Shown piece by piece: positions 40,939 to 49,870 of a stretch of DNA of 64,000 nucleotides (the stretch's first letter is position 1; each line of letters opens with the position of its first letter). A program made the position numbers and the translations under genes. Under the pieces are notes generated by a model. It was not told where the DNA came from, made no database searches, and saw nothing but the letters and a program-made list of their open reading frames with translations. The stretch is taken from positions 62,001-126,000 of the forward strand of contig JAEZWW010000005.1 of NCBI GenBank assembly GCA_023442945.1. The letters are read 5' to 3'. This DNA is from Pseudomonadota bacterium (GTDB taxonomy: Bacteria; Pseudomonadota; Gammaproteobacteria; Burkholderiales; Burkholderiaceae_C).

Positions 40939-41913
40939 ATGGCACACATCTACGTCTATTCGCCCTCTGGCGCGGTCCGCGACCGCGCGGCCTTCCGCCG
41001 CGGCCTCCAGCGCCTGCAGGCCATGGGGCATGAGGTGGAGGTCGACCCCGATGCGCTCGCCACGTTCGAGCGCTTTGCTGGCGACGACGCCACCCGCCTG
41101 GCCGCGATCGGCCGCGCGGCGGCCAGCGGCGCCGACATCGCACTGACCACGCGCGGCGGCTACGGCATCACCCGCCTGTTGCCCGATCTGCCGTACAAAG
41201 CCCTGGCACGCGCAGTGGGCAAGGGCACGCGCTTTGTCGGCATCAGCGACTTCACGGCGCTGCAGCTGGCGCTCTTGGCCAAGACCGGCGCAACGACCTG
41301 GGCCGGCCCGGCTTTGTGCGAGGGCTTTGGCGCTGCCGACGCGGGCGACCGCGCCGACGGCCACGGCGGTCAGGCTGCGAACGGCCCGGACGAAATCATG
41401 CTGGCCTGCTTTGACGACATGGCCAGCGGCGTGGGCGAGGGCACCGGCTGGCGCCTGCCCAAGGCCGACCGCGATCTGCTGGCCAAGCGGCGCGACGGCC
41501 ACCTGGCGCACCACGCGACGCTGTGGGGCGGCAACCTGGCGATGGTCACGTCGCTCTTGGGCACGCCGTGGTGGCCGGACATCGACGGTGGCGTGCTGTT
41601 CCTGGAAGACGTGGGCGAGCACCCCTACCGCATCGAGCGCATGCTGCTGCAGTTGCTGCAGGCTGGCGTGCTGGCACGGCAAAAAGCCATCGTGCTGGGC
41701 CAATTCACCGAATACAAATTGGGTCCGCACGACAAAGGCTTCACCCTGGCCAAGGTGGTCGCCGGGCTGCGTGCACAGCTCAAGAAAGTACCGGTGCTGA
41801 CGGGCCTGCCCTTCGGCCATGTGCCCACCAAGGTGCTGCTGCCGGTGGGCCGGCACGTCGATCTGCTGGTGGAAGAGGGCGACGCGATGCTGCTGTGGGG
41901 ACACGCGCACTGA
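40939..41913 (+). CDS. ldcA: LD-carboxypeptidase (family S66)
   Basis: A 324-residue muramoyltetrapeptide LD-carboxypeptidase that trims the terminal D-Ala from tetrapeptides during peptidoglycan recycling in the cytoplasm. The nucleophile Ser is S103 in GISDFTAL, after the TRGGYGITRLL motif; a C-terminal His in DKGFTLAKV-like context completes the triad together with a Glu. No signal peptide. Pairing with tadA is common in this bacterial group. Confidence 0.9.
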   Translation: MAHIYVYSPSGAVRDRAAFRRGLQRLQAMGHEVEVDPDALATFERFAGDDATRLAAIGRAAASGADIALTTRGGYGITRLLPDLPYKALARAVGKGTRFVGISDFTALQLALLAKTGATTWAGPALCEGFGAADAGDRADGHGGQAANGPDEIMLACFDDMASGVGEGTGWRLPKADRDLLAKRRDGHLAHHATLWGGNLAMVTSLLGTPWWPDIDGGVLFLEDVGEHPYRIERMLLQLLQAGVLARQKAIVLGQFTEYKLGPHDKGFTLAKVVAGLRAQLKKVPVLTGLPFGHVPTKVLLPVGRHVDLLVEEGDAMLLWGHAH

Positions 41914-42009
41914 GGCGCGACTTGCGCCGCACTGGTCGCCAACGGGCCCCGACGTAACAGGGAGTTGGTTGAGGCCATCCTGATGGCCAGCCCACGCGGC
42001 CGGGCAAGC

Positions 42010-42357
42010 TCAGGTTGACGAACGCAAGGTAGTGGGCCGCGACATCAGGCCTTTGGGCAGCATGCCGTCGAACAAAACCGACAGGCTTTCCGTGCGCTCG
42101 CGTGCGCGGCGCTCGCCCGACGTGCTGGCCAGTGCGGCCATCAGATCGGCGCGCGCGTACCAAAGCGCCTGGGCGTCGCCACCAAAACGAATCCGCCGCG
42201 CCACCTGCGGGTACTGGCGCGCGCCTTCTTCGCCCAGCATGTCGAGCATGGCCAGCCGGATGTCTTCCAGCCGATGGGCCACGCGCTCAGGATCGGGCTT
42301 TTGACCCGTCCACCGGGCCACCAGCCCCGTCAGAACATCAGTCGCAGTCCTACGCAT
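42010..42357 (-). CDS. Conserved hypothetical protein
   Basis: A 115-residue soluble protein (MRRTATDVLTGLVARWTGQKPDPERVAHRLEDIRLAMLD...), helix-rich. I recall close relatives in other Comamonadaceae but no named domain. The start at 42357 fits the family; a longer reading from 42405 adds residues with no conserved match. It is convergent with ldcA, and the region upstream of it is unusually AT-rich. Confidence 0.65.
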   Translation of the reverse strand: MRRTATDVLTGLVARWTGQKPDPERVAHRLEDIRLAMLDMLGEEGARQYPQVARRIRFGGDAQALWYARADLMAALASTSGERRARERTESLSVLFDGMLPKGLMSRPTTLRSST

Positions 42358-42618
42358 ACAAGGGGTAACCAGTAGACAAAAAAGATGAACTTGGTTACGT
42401 ACCATGATAGGCCATTTTTGTGTACGAAGTCGGTATTAGCGTTGCGAAGTGGCTACGTTCGCTTGCATTTCCGCGGCGCCATATACTTAACATGGTAAAT
42501 AATTGCTGTCGTACAGGAGAACAACAAGAGTGGGCGAGGGAGGGGCCGTTACGGCGGCCAGCGTGAGGATCCCCGAGTGTTCGCAACCTCGCGGCACGCG
42601 CGTACCACGAGTGCACCT
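42358..42618. other. AT-rich intergenic region
   Basis: Clearly lower GC than its neighbours (for example CATATACTTAACATGG at 42480). It lies between divergent genes and likely holds promoters. No gene was seen. Confidence 0.45.
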
Positions 42619-43653
42619 ATGAATCTGGCTCAAACCATGGTGTTTGTAGACCTCGTCGGCAGCACGTCTGCCTTCGAGGCGGTGGGCAACGCCCAGGTCG
42701 CCGACGTGGTGACCAAGGTCACCCAATGGATTGACCGCGTCATCGCCGCCCACGGCGGCCGAACGGTCAAATTTCTGGGCGACGGCGTGCTGGCCCAGTT
42801 CGAAGACGGCGGTCAGGCGATCGAGGCGGCCGTTTTCCTGCAGCAAAACCACACCGAATGTCTGCGCAAATGGCCTGAGGCGCTGCGCATGGGCCTCAAG
42901 GTCGGCCTCGCCACCGGCGCCGTGGTCGAGCGCGCGGGCGATGCCTTTGGCGATGCCGTCAACCTCGCGTCCCGCCTGTCTGACATGGCGGGCGAGCACG
43001 CGATCTGGGCGTCCGAATCGGTCATCACCACCCTGAGCGGGGTTGTCCCCGCCGCGCGCCGCAGCGCTGCTGACCCCATGAAGTTGTCACCGCTGGACAG
43101 CGTGCGTTACCGGTCCCTGGGGGTGGTGCCGGTGCGCGGCCTGGCGCAGCCACATTCCGTGTTCCAGATCGAGTGGTCGGACGACGTCACCACCGACCTC
43201 ATGACCGTGCAAAGCGCGCTGCAGGCCAACAGCGCCGGCGCCAGCTACAGCGCCGGGCAGATGGAAATTGCGCTCGCCTGGCTCGGCCATACCAAGGTGT
43301 TTCCGTTGGGCGAAGGCCCCGTCACCATTGGGCGCGTGCCAGACTGCGACTTCGTCGTCGGCGACCAGCGCGTGTCGCGCGTGCACGCCCGCATCGAATG
43401 GGTGGGCAGCTCCGTCGTCCTGGTGGACATGAGCAGCTTTGGCACCTGGGTCCGCTTCGCCGAAAACCCGGCCACCGACGTCGCCTTGCGCCGCAACGAA
43501 TGCGTGCTGTACGAGACGGGCGAAATCTCGTTGGGCGCGGGCTTTGAAGACTTCAGCGCACCGGTGGTGGCATTTCGCGTGTCGAGCGCGAACCGCGCGC
43601 CGCAACTGCAGTTCGACTCAGAACTGGCGCCTAACGGGATCACGCGGGGCTAA
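42619..43653 (+). CDS. Class III adenylate cyclase with C-terminal FHA domain
   Basis: A 344-residue protein. The N-terminal class III cyclase domain has metal-binding D11 (VDLVGST) and D55 (VKFLGDG), ATP-selecting K51 and D108, and the transition-state pair N115 and R119 (GDAVNLASRL), so it should be active. Residues ~215-310 are an FHA domain (VTIGRVPDCDFVVGDQRVSRVHARIEW) that binds phospho-Thr peptides. It is therefore a cAMP-producing enzyme that may be steered by a Ser/Thr kinase. No kinase is nearby. The flanks are AT-rich. Confidence 0.85.
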   Translation: MNLAQTMVFVDLVGSTSAFEAVGNAQVADVVTKVTQWIDRVIAAHGGRTVKFLGDGVLAQFEDGGQAIEAAVFLQQNHTECLRKWPEALRMGLKVGLATGAVVERAGDAFGDAVNLASRLSDMAGEHAIWASESVITTLSGVVPAARRSAADPMKLSPLDSVRYRSLGVVPVRGLAQPHSVFQIEWSDDVTTDLMTVQSALQANSAGASYSAGQMEIALAWLGHTKVFPLGEGPVTIGRVPDCDFVVGDQRVSRVHARIEWVGSSVVLVDMSSFGTWVRFAENPATDVALRRNECVLYETGEISLGAGFEDFSAPVVAFRVSSANRAPQLQFDSELAPNGITRG

Positions 43654-43941
43654 ATAGGCCGCAGGTGCACGCAGCTAAGACGGGGCGTGCTGCGAAGTAC
43701 AAGTTGAAAGAGGCTCCGTGCATTGATCATGTTATTAACATAATACACATCGTATTTAGTCACAAATCAGCATCAATAGATGTCCAAGTCCTGCGCAGGG
43801 ACCGCACACCCCCAACACCAGCAAGCCAACTGCACAGCCAGACACAGCGCAGCACCGGTTGAGCGCCTTTTAGGCGCCATGAGTGCCGAACGCAGTCACG
43901 CCGCCAAGCACGGCGACGGACCGACCACATTCAGCGCAGCT
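43654..43941. other. AT-rich intergenic region with a small palindrome
   Basis: About 290 bases between convergent genes, including ATGTTATTAACAT (43729-43741, perfect palindrome) and a GCGCC-tttta-GGCGC hairpin near 43866. No gene was seen. Confidence 0.45.
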
Positions 43942-44682
43942 TCACCACTGGCCCTTGGGCGCAGCTGGTGGAGTTGTCGGCACGGCGGGCGCTGCCGCAG
44001 GGGCGACGGGCGCGGCAGACCGCGCCGGCGGCCGCTGCGCGCGGTAACGCTCGGCCTGCTGCAGCAGATCGATCGCGTCCGGCCGCGCGGCGTTCTTGGC
44101 GAAATCCATCGCCGTCATCTGCTTCTGGTTGCGCATGGTGAAGTCGGCGCCGGACTCTAGCAGCAGCTTGACGGCCTCCGGGCTGCCGTAGGACGCGGCC
44201 ATCATCAGCGGCGTGGTGCCGTTGGGCGACTGGGCGTCGATGAAGGCGTGGTGCTCCAGCAGCAAGCGGATCACGTCGGTGTGGCCGTTGGTCGCGGCGT
44301 AGTGCAGCGGCGTCCAGCCGGGCTTGTTGACGTCGGCGTCCAGCGCAATCAGACGCTTGACCACGTCCAACTGGCCTTTCAGGGACGCCATCATCAGCGG
44401 GCTTTCGTCAGCGGCGTTGCGGCTCTCGGCCTTCAGTTTGGGCGAGTCCAGCAGGATGGAAGCCACCTTCATCGAGCCCTCCTGCAGCGCCACGTACAAG
44501 CCCGGCGCGCCGCTTTCGGTGGGCGTATTGGGGTCGAAGCCGCGCGATAGCAGCCCGCGCATGGTCAAGTCGTTGTCCTGTTTGATGGCGCGTGTGAAGG
44601 CGACCACGTCGTCGGCCGCCATGGCCAGGGGCGCGGCCACGGCCAGGCAGGCCGCCACCAGCACGCTTTTGAACTGCTTCAT
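43942..44682 (-). CDS. Periplasmic ankyrin-repeat protein
   Basis: A 246-residue protein with a Sec signal peptide (MKQFKSVLVAACLAVAAPLAMAAD) and about four to five ankyrin repeats (for example GWTPLHYAATNGHTDVIRLLLEHHAFIDAQ), ending in a Pro/Ala tail. It is a predicted periplasmic protein-interaction domain. Its ATG overlaps the tatD stop (ATGA), so the two are co-translated. Confidence 0.88.
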   Translation of the reverse strand: MKQFKSVLVAACLAVAAPLAMAADDVVAFTRAIKQDNDLTMRGLLSRGFDPNTPTESGAPGLYVALQEGSMKVASILLDSPKLKAESRNAADESPLMMASLKGQLDVVKRLIALDADVNKPGWTPLHYAATNGHTDVIRLLLEHHAFIDAQSPNGTTPLMMAASYGSPEAVKLLLESGADFTMRNQKQMTAMDFAKNAARPDAIDLLQQAERYRAQRPPARSAAPVAPAAAPAVPTTPPAAPKGQW

Positions 44683-45485
44683 ACGCTGACTTTCGGGAAT
44701 AGACGGGTGAAATTGTCGCTGGTGACCTGGGCGATGTGCGCGACGTCGACCCCGCGCAGTTCGGCCACCTTGGCAGCCACGTAGGGCACGTAGGCCGGGG
44801 TGTTGGTCTTGCCGCGGTACGGCACGGGTGCCAGGTAAGGCGAATCGGTTTCGATCAGCAGCCGGTCCTCGGGCACCATGGCGGCCACTTCCTGCAACTC
44901 GCGCGCGCTTTTGAAGGTGACAATGCCCGACAGCGACACGTAAAAGCCCAGGTCCAGCGCGGCACGCGCCACTTCACGCGTTTCGGTGAAGCAGTGGAAC
45001 ACGCCGCCCGCACTGCCCGCCCCGCCCTGCTCGCCCTCTTCCTTGAGGATGGCCAGCGTGTCGTCCGATGACGCGCGGGTGTGAATCACCAGCGGCAAGC
45101 CAGCGCGGCGCGCGGCGCGGATGTGGGTGCGAAAACGCTCGCGCTGCCACTCCAAGTCGGCCACGCTGCGGCCGCCTTTGCGTTCTTCCATCTGGTAGTA
45201 GTCGAGGCCGGTTTCGCCAATGGCGACCACCTTGGGCAGTTGCGTGGCGGCGACCAATTCGTCCACTGTCGGCTCGTGCACGTCTTCGTTGTCAGGGTGC
45301 ACCCCAGCACTGGCCCACAGGCCGTCGTGGCGGGCGGCCAGCGCCTGGACGTCGGGAAACTCTTCCATCGTCGTGCTGATGCACAGCGCGCGCGTGACCT
45401 GGGCTGCGGCCATGGCGGCGCGGACAGCGGCGAAGTCCGAGGCCAGCTCGGGAAAGGTGAGGTGACAGTGGGAGTCGGTGAACAT
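44679..45485 (-). CDS. tatD: TatD family metal-dependent hydrolase
   Basis: A 268-residue TatD-type DNase with the metal ligands HCH in TDSHCHLTF, ETGLDYY and LIETDSPYLAP. TatD is a 3'-5' exonuclease acting on DNA and RNA. It sits in the normal place after the pilZ gene and overlaps the next gene. Confidence 0.93.
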   Translation of the reverse strand: MFTDSHCHLTFPELASDFAAVRAAMAAAQVTRALCISTTMEEFPDVQALAARHDGLWASAGVHPDNEDVHEPTVDELVAATQLPKVVAIGETGLDYYQMEERKGGRSVADLEWQRERFRTHIRAARRAGLPLVIHTRASSDDTLAILKEEGEQGGAGSAGGVFHCFTETREVARAALDLGFYVSLSGIVTFKSARELQEVAAMVPEDRLLIETDSPYLAPVPYRGKTNTPAYVPYVAAKVAELRGVDVAHIAQVTSDNFTRLFPKVSV

Positions 45486-45617
45486 GCGCGGGCCGGCAAC
45501 ACCCCGGGGGCCGCAGGGGCCATCAGACGGTCTTCACCGGCGAAAAATCAGCGAAATTGATGCTATCACGCGGCCTGCGAAACGAGCGCCGGGCGCGTGT
45601 AGGCGCGCGCCGCTTCG

Positions 45618-45989
45618 TCAGATGGTCTGCGTGGCGCGGTCGGAGCCCAGCGACGCGCCCAGGATCTGCTCGATCTTGACCTTCAGCTGGGCCGACTTTT
45701 CGTCGTTCGGAAAGCGCACGCCCACGCCCTGGGTGCGGTTGCCAGAGGCGCGCGCGGGCGTGATCCAGGCGACCTTGCCGGCGATCGGGTAACGCTGCGG
45801 GTCGTCCGGCAGTGTGATCAGCACGTACACGTCGTCGCCCAGGCGGTGTTCGCGCGCCGACGGAATGAAGATACCGCCATCCGCGAACATCGGGATGTAG
45901 GCCGCGTACAGCGCGGCTTTTTCCTTGATGGCCAGCTGGATGACGCTGGGGCGCGGGGTGTTGAGCGGGGCGTTCTGCGTGGTCGACAT
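45618..45989 (-). CDS. pilZ: PilZ domain protein, type IV pilus
   Basis: A 123-residue single PilZ domain protein of the type IV pilus PilZ class (MSTTQNAPLNTPRPSVIQLAIKEKAALYAAYIPMFADGGIFIP...). This class is required for pilus biogenesis but often does not bind c-di-GMP; the RxxxR and D/NxSxxG motifs are not clear here. It follows holB, the usual order in this group. Confidence 0.88.
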   Translation of the reverse strand: MSTTQNAPLNTPRPSVIQLAIKEKAALYAAYIPMFADGGIFIPSAREHRLGDDVYVLITLPDDPQRYPIAGKVAWITPARASGNRTQGVGVRFPNDEKSAQLKVKIEQILGASLGSDRATQTI

Positions 45990-46031
45990 GGCGGCGGTTC
46001 GGGGGTCAGTCAGGGACAGGAGGCCAGAGCC

Positions 46032-47072
46032 TCAGCCTTTCGAGTTTAGGGCCTGCTTGGCGCTGCTGACCAGGAATTCTGTCGCCAAACCGGCATTAAG
46101 ACTGTGTTCTGCGGTGCGCGCGGCCTGACCCAGCTGCGTCCACCAGCGCGCCAGCGCCGCCAGGGGCAGCGGGCGGTGCGGCAGATCGGCCGATTCGAAA
46201 TAGCGCGGCACAGCGCCGACCTGCAGCGCCATCAGGTCGTGGCACAGCTTTTGCAGCCGGGCGACCACCTCCGGCACCGCCAGCCCAGCCATGGCCGACA
46301 CGTCGCCGCTGGCCATGGCCTTGGGCAACATCGCCCATTGGCGCGCGGTGACTTTGGTTTCAGCCAGGGCCAACGCGTCGTCCGGCCGACCACCGGCGGC
46401 GCGCAGCAGGGCAGCGCCCTCCTCGGCCGGCACGCCTTGGGTGTCCAGCCAGTGCTGGCCTTCGGCGGCGGCCGGCCAGTCTAGCGTGTGCGTCAGGCAG
46501 CGGCTGCGGATGGTAGGCAGCAACAGTTGCGCGGCGTCCGTCGCCAGGACGAAGCGCACGTCGCCCGGCGGCTCTTCCAGCGTCTTGAGCAGCGCGTTGG
46601 CCGTGACGGCGTTCATGCGCTCGGCCGGGTAGATCAGCACCGCCTTGCCGCGCCCGCGCCCGCTGGTGCGCTGGGCGAATTCGATGGTGTCGCGCATGGC
46701 GTCGACGCGGATGTCCTTGCTGGGCTTGCGCTTCTTGTCGTCGATGTCGGACTGCGCCTTTTCGGGCAGCGGCCAGCCGCGCGCCAGCATTTCGGTTTCG
46801 GGCATCAGCACGGCCAGGTCGCTGTGCGTGTGGACGTCGATGCCGTGGCAGCTGACGCACTGGCCGCAGGCACCCCGGGGCGTGGGCGCGTCGCACAACC
46901 AGGCGCGCACCATGGCCAGGCCCAGTTCAAACTGACCCAGACCCGACGGCCCTTGCAGCAGCCAGGCGTGGCCGCGCTGGGCCAGCAGGGCTTCAAGCTG
47001 GCGCTGCAGCCAAGGCGCCAAGGGCGCGGGCTGTGCGGCGGCGCCCTGCTCTGTTTTGGCGGCGGCGCTCAC
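46032..47072 (-). CDS. holB: DNA polymerase III subunit delta prime
   Basis: A 346-residue clamp-loader subunit. A zinc-binding Cys set is in CDAPTPRGACGQCVSCHGI. The P-loop is degenerate, as is normal for delta prime (GPSGLGQFELGLAMV). It begins with GTG at 47072, overlapping the tmk stop (GTGA). Confidence 0.92.
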   Translation of the reverse strand: MSAAAKTEQGAAAQPAPLAPWLQRQLEALLAQRGHAWLLQGPSGLGQFELGLAMVRAWLCDAPTPRGACGQCVSCHGIDVHTHSDLAVLMPETEMLARGWPLPEKAQSDIDDKKRKPSKDIRVDAMRDTIEFAQRTSGRGRGKAVLIYPAERMNAVTANALLKTLEEPPGDVRFVLATDAAQLLLPTIRSRCLTHTLDWPAAAEGQHWLDTQGVPAEEGAALLRAAGGRPDDALALAETKVTARQWAMLPKAMASGDVSAMAGLAVPEVVARLQKLCHDLMALQVGAVPRYFESADLPHRPLPLAALARWWTQLGQAARTAEHSLNAGLATEFLVSSAKQALNSKG

Positions 47073-47725
47073 AAAATCCCCCGGTCGACCAGCGCGGCGC
47101 GCACGGCCGCGGCGACGGCGTCACGCGGCTGGTCGGCGTCGATGCGGGCGAAGCGCTCGGGCTGGCCATCCGCCCGGCGCGCGTAGCCGGCGCGAACGGC
47201 GTCGAAGAACGCCACCGGCTGCGACTCGAACTTGTCGGGCACGCGCGCACCGGCCAGGCGTTCAGCGGCCACGGCGGGCGGCACGTCGAACCACAGGGTC
47301 AAATCCGGCTGGACCAGGGGTTCTTGAATGAAATCGGCCCCCAGCCCTACAGCATCCTGCGCGAGCAGCTCCAAAGTTGATAGCGCCTGCCAGTCAAACC
47401 CACGGCCGCCGCCCTGGTAGGCGAAGGTCGCATCGGTGAAGCGGTCGCACAGCACCACGTCACCGCGCGCCAGCGCCGGGACGATGACGCGCTGCAGGTG
47501 GTCGCGCCGCGCGGCGAACATCAGCAGCGCCTCGGTCAGCGCGTCCATGGGCTCATGCAGGGCCAGCGCGCGGATTTTCTCGGCCAGGGGCGTGCCACCG
47601 GGCTCGCGCGTCAGCGTGACTTGCCGACCGGCGGCGCGAAAGGCCTCGGCCAGCGCGTCGATGTGGGTCGACTTGCCGGCACCGTCGATGCCTTCAAAGC
47701 TGAGGAACAGGCCGCGCGCCGCCAT
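47069..47725 (-). CDS. tmk: Thymidylate kinase with an in-frame repeat insertion
   Basis: A 218-residue thymidylate kinase (dTMP to dTDP). P-loop FEGIDGAGKSTH (about 8-18), DR motif VVLCDRFTDATFAYQGGGRG. The segment LLAQDAVGLGADFIQEPLV after LSTLE is extra compared with other Tmk proteins, where LSTLE runs directly into the PDLTLWFDV strand; this segment is coded by a dispersed repeat at 47323-47383. The enzyme is essential, so the insertion must be tolerated. It overlaps mltG by one base (TGATG). Confidence 0.93.
   Translation of the reverse strand: MAARGLFLSFEGIDGAGKSTHIDALAEAFRAAGRQVTLTREPGGTPLAEKIRALALHEPMDALTEALLMFAARRDHLQRVIVPALARGDVVLCDRFTDATFAYQGGGRGFDWQALSTLELLAQDAVGLGADFIQEPLVQPDLTLWFDVPPAVAAERLAGARVPDKFESQPVAFFDAVRAGYARRADGQPERFARIDADQPRDAVAAAVRAALVDRGIL
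47323..47383 (+). repeat. Dispersed repeat, copy 14, in frame inside tmk
   Basis: Copy with GAAATCGGCCCCCAGCCC, CTACAGCATCCTGCGCGAGC and AGCTCCAAAGTTGATAGC, read on the opposite strand as the extra Tmk loop. Somewhat diverged from consensus. Confidence 0.78.
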
Positions 47726-48807
47726 CAGTTGGCCCCTGACGCAGCCGACGCCGGCTGCGCCGCGGCCGACGTGACGGACGCCGCTGGCGCCGCCAGCCCG
47801 GCGCCACCGCCACGCTGGAACTGGTTGACCGCACGGTTGTGCTCGTCCAGCGACCGGCTGAAATGGCTGCTGCCGTCGCCGCGCGCGACGAAGTACAGCG
47901 CCTTGGTTTCGGCTGGCTGCACCGCCGCCATCAGCGACGCCTTGCCGGGCATGGCGATGGGCGTGGGCGGCAGACCGGCGCGGGTGTAGGTGTTGAAGGG
48001 CGTGTCGGCGGTGAGGTGGCTGCGCTTCAGGTCGCCGGCGTACGCGTCGCCCAGGCCGTAAATCACCGACGGATCGGTCTGCAGCCGCATACCGACGCGC
48101 AGGCGGTTGATGAACACGCCGGCGATCTCCGGCCGGTCTTTGGCCTGGCCGGTTTCCTTTTCGACGATGCTGGCCAGCACCAGCGCGTCGTCGGGCGACT
48201 TCAGCGGCAGGTTGGGCGCGCGCATATCCCAGGCCGCTTGCAGGCGCCGGTCCATCAGTTGCATCGATTGGCGCAGCACGGCCAGGTCGCCGGAGTTTTT
48301 GGCGTAGTGGTAGGTGTCGGGGAAGAAGCGCCCTTCCGGCGACACGCCGGGTTTGCCCAGCGCCTTCATGATCTGCTCGCCCGTCATGTCGGCGGTGTCG
48401 TGCGTCAGGTTGTCGGCCTTGGCCAGCGCGGCGCGGAACTGCTTGAAGGTCCAGCCCTCCACCAGCGTCACCGCCAGCACGATGCGGTCGCCGCGGATCA
48501 GCTTGTCCAGCAGGTCGCCCGCGGTCATGCCCTGGGTCACTTCGTATTCGCCCGGCTTGATGGTCTGTTCATGCCCTTTGACGCGGAAGTACGCGTACAG
48601 CAGCTCGGCCGGCAGCTTCACGCCGCCTTGCACCGCGCGGTTGGCGGCCGTGCGCAGCGAGGCACCGTTGGGCACCGACACCTCGACCTTGGGCGCGGAC
48701 AGCGTCAGCGGCTGTTGCAGCCACCACCAGGCGCCGCCCGCTGCGGCGACGGCCAGCACGATCAGCAAGAAAAGCAGTTTGAAAAGGGTTCGCAAAAGGC
48801 GCTTCAC
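47725..48807 (-). CDS. mltG: Endolytic murein transglycosylase MltG
   Basis: A 360-residue inner-membrane protein: one N-terminal transmembrane segment (about 8-28) and a YceG-like periplasmic domain with the catalytic Glu in LASIVEKETGQAKDRP. MltG cuts nascent glycan strands and sets chain length. It begins with GTG at 48807. It is divergent from ygfZ. Confidence 0.93.
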   Translation of the reverse strand: MKRLLRTLFKLLFLLIVLAVAAAGGAWWWLQQPLTLSAPKVEVSVPNGASLRTAANRAVQGGVKLPAELLYAYFRVKGHEQTIKPGEYEVTQGMTAGDLLDKLIRGDRIVLAVTLVEGWTFKQFRAALAKADNLTHDTADMTGEQIMKALGKPGVSPEGRFFPDTYHYAKNSGDLAVLRQSMQLMDRRLQAAWDMRAPNLPLKSPDDALVLASIVEKETGQAKDRPEIAGVFINRLRVGMRLQTDPSVIYGLGDAYAGDLKRSHLTADTPFNTYTRAGLPPTPIAMPGKASLMAAVQPAETKALYFVARGDGSSHFSRSLDEHNRAVNQFQRGGGAGLAAPAASVTSAAAQPASAASGAN

Positions 48808-48830
48808 GGGCGAGGAAAAGGGTCGGCCAT

Positions 48831-48836
48831 GATAAT
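48831..48836 (+). promoter_or_regulatory. -10 element GATAAT for ygfZ
   Basis: GATAAT lies 6 bases before the ygfZ start codon, so the message is probably leaderless. The minus-strand mltG starts 24 bases to its left. Confidence 0.55.
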
Positions 48837-48842
48837 TCAGAC

Positions 48843-49835
48843 ATGTCTTCGACCCTCGCCTCCCCCGCCTTCGCCGATCCCTCCGCCACGACCGCCGCCG
48901 CCCTGGACGGCGTGGTGCGCGTGCCGGGCCTGGGCGTGATCCGCGCCGTTGGCGAACAGGCCGCCGAGTTCCTGCAAGGCCAGCTGACGCAGGACGTCGC
49001 CCTGATGCCGGTCGGCACCAGCCGCCTGGCCGCCTTTTGCAACGCCAAGGGCCGCATGCTGGCCAGCTTTCGCGTGCTGAAAACCAGCGCCCATGAGCTG
49101 CTGCTGGTCACCAGCGCCGACACGCTGCCGGCCACGCTCAAGCGGCTGTCCATGTTCGTGCTGCGCGCCAAGGTAAAGCTGAGCGACGCCAGCAGCGACT
49201 TCGCCGTCTATGGCGCCATCGGCCCGACGGCCGCAGCCTGGGTGCTGAATGCTACGCAATCCATAGCTGCCCGCGCAGATGGTTCTAGGACTACAGGCCA
49301 AAACGACGTCCAAGCCCTGGTCATTGCCCTGCCCGACGCCGACGGCGCCGCCCGCGCGTTGCAGCTGTTGCCCACCGACGCGCCCGCGCCCACCGGCTCG
49401 GCGCTCAGCAGCGCCGACTGGGCCTGGGCCGAAATCCGCGCCGGCGTCGCCCGCGTCGTCCCGCCCGTGGTCGAAGCCTTCGTGCCGCAGATGCTCAACT
49501 ACGAAAGCGCCGACGGCGTGAGCTTCAAGAAAGGCTGCTACCCCGGCCAGGAAGTCGTCGCGCGCAGCCAGTTCCGCGGCGCCATCAAACGCCGCGCGTT
49601 CGTCGCCGACGTGGCCGGCGCGGCCGAAGCGGGCCAGGAAGTGTTTGACGCCAGCGCGCCCGACCAGCCCGTCGGCCTGATCGCCCAAGCCGCCCCGGCC
49701 CCCGGCGGCGGCACCGCGGTGATCGTGTCGCTGCAGCTGTCGGCCGAGCACGCGGCCGACCTGCGCGTGGGCGCCGCCGATGGCCCGGCGCTGTCGGGCT
49801 TGCACCTGCCGTTTGCGCTTCGGCTGGATATTTGA
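48843..49835 (+). CDS. ygfZ: Folate-binding protein YgfZ with a repeat-coded segment
   Basis: A 330-residue tRNA-modifying/iron-sulfur repair protein of the YgfZ family, related to GcvT. It has QGQLTQDVALMPVGTSRLAAFCNAKGRML near the N-terminus and the KGCYPGQEVVAR signature with its functional Cys near residue 230. A segment around residues 136-155 (NATQSIAARADGSRTTGQND) is coded by a dispersed repeat and looks like an insertion in a variable loop. Confidence 0.93.
   Translation: MSSTLASPAFADPSATTAAALDGVVRVPGLGVIRAVGEQAAEFLQGQLTQDVALMPVGTSRLAAFCNAKGRMLASFRVLKTSAHELLLVTSADTLPATLKRLSMFVLRAKVKLSDASSDFAVYGAIGPTAAAWVLNATQSIAARADGSRTTGQNDVQALVIALPDADGAARALQLLPTDAPAPTGSALSSADWAWAEIRAGVARVVPPVVEAFVPQMLNYESADGVSFKKGCYPGQEVVARSQFRGAIKRRAFVADVAGAAEAGQEVFDASAPDQPVGLIAQAAPAPGGGTAVIVSLQLSAEHAADLRVGAADGPALSGLHLPFALRLDI
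49249..49307 (-). repeat. Dispersed repeat, copy 15, in frame inside ygfZ
   Basis: Inverted copy: AATCCATAGCTGCCCGCGCAG then ATGGTTCTAGGACTACAGGCC. Very close to consensus and without a frameshift, coding for SIAARADGSRTTGQ. Confidence 0.85.
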
Positions 49836-49870
49836 CGCGCGGCTGCCGGTGCTCTCGGTCGGCGCCGCGC

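Noticed and set aside
43665..43862. A 65-codon gene in the AT-rich region after the cyclase
   Set aside because: No Shine-Dalgarno, no domain and unusual composition; treated as intergenic.
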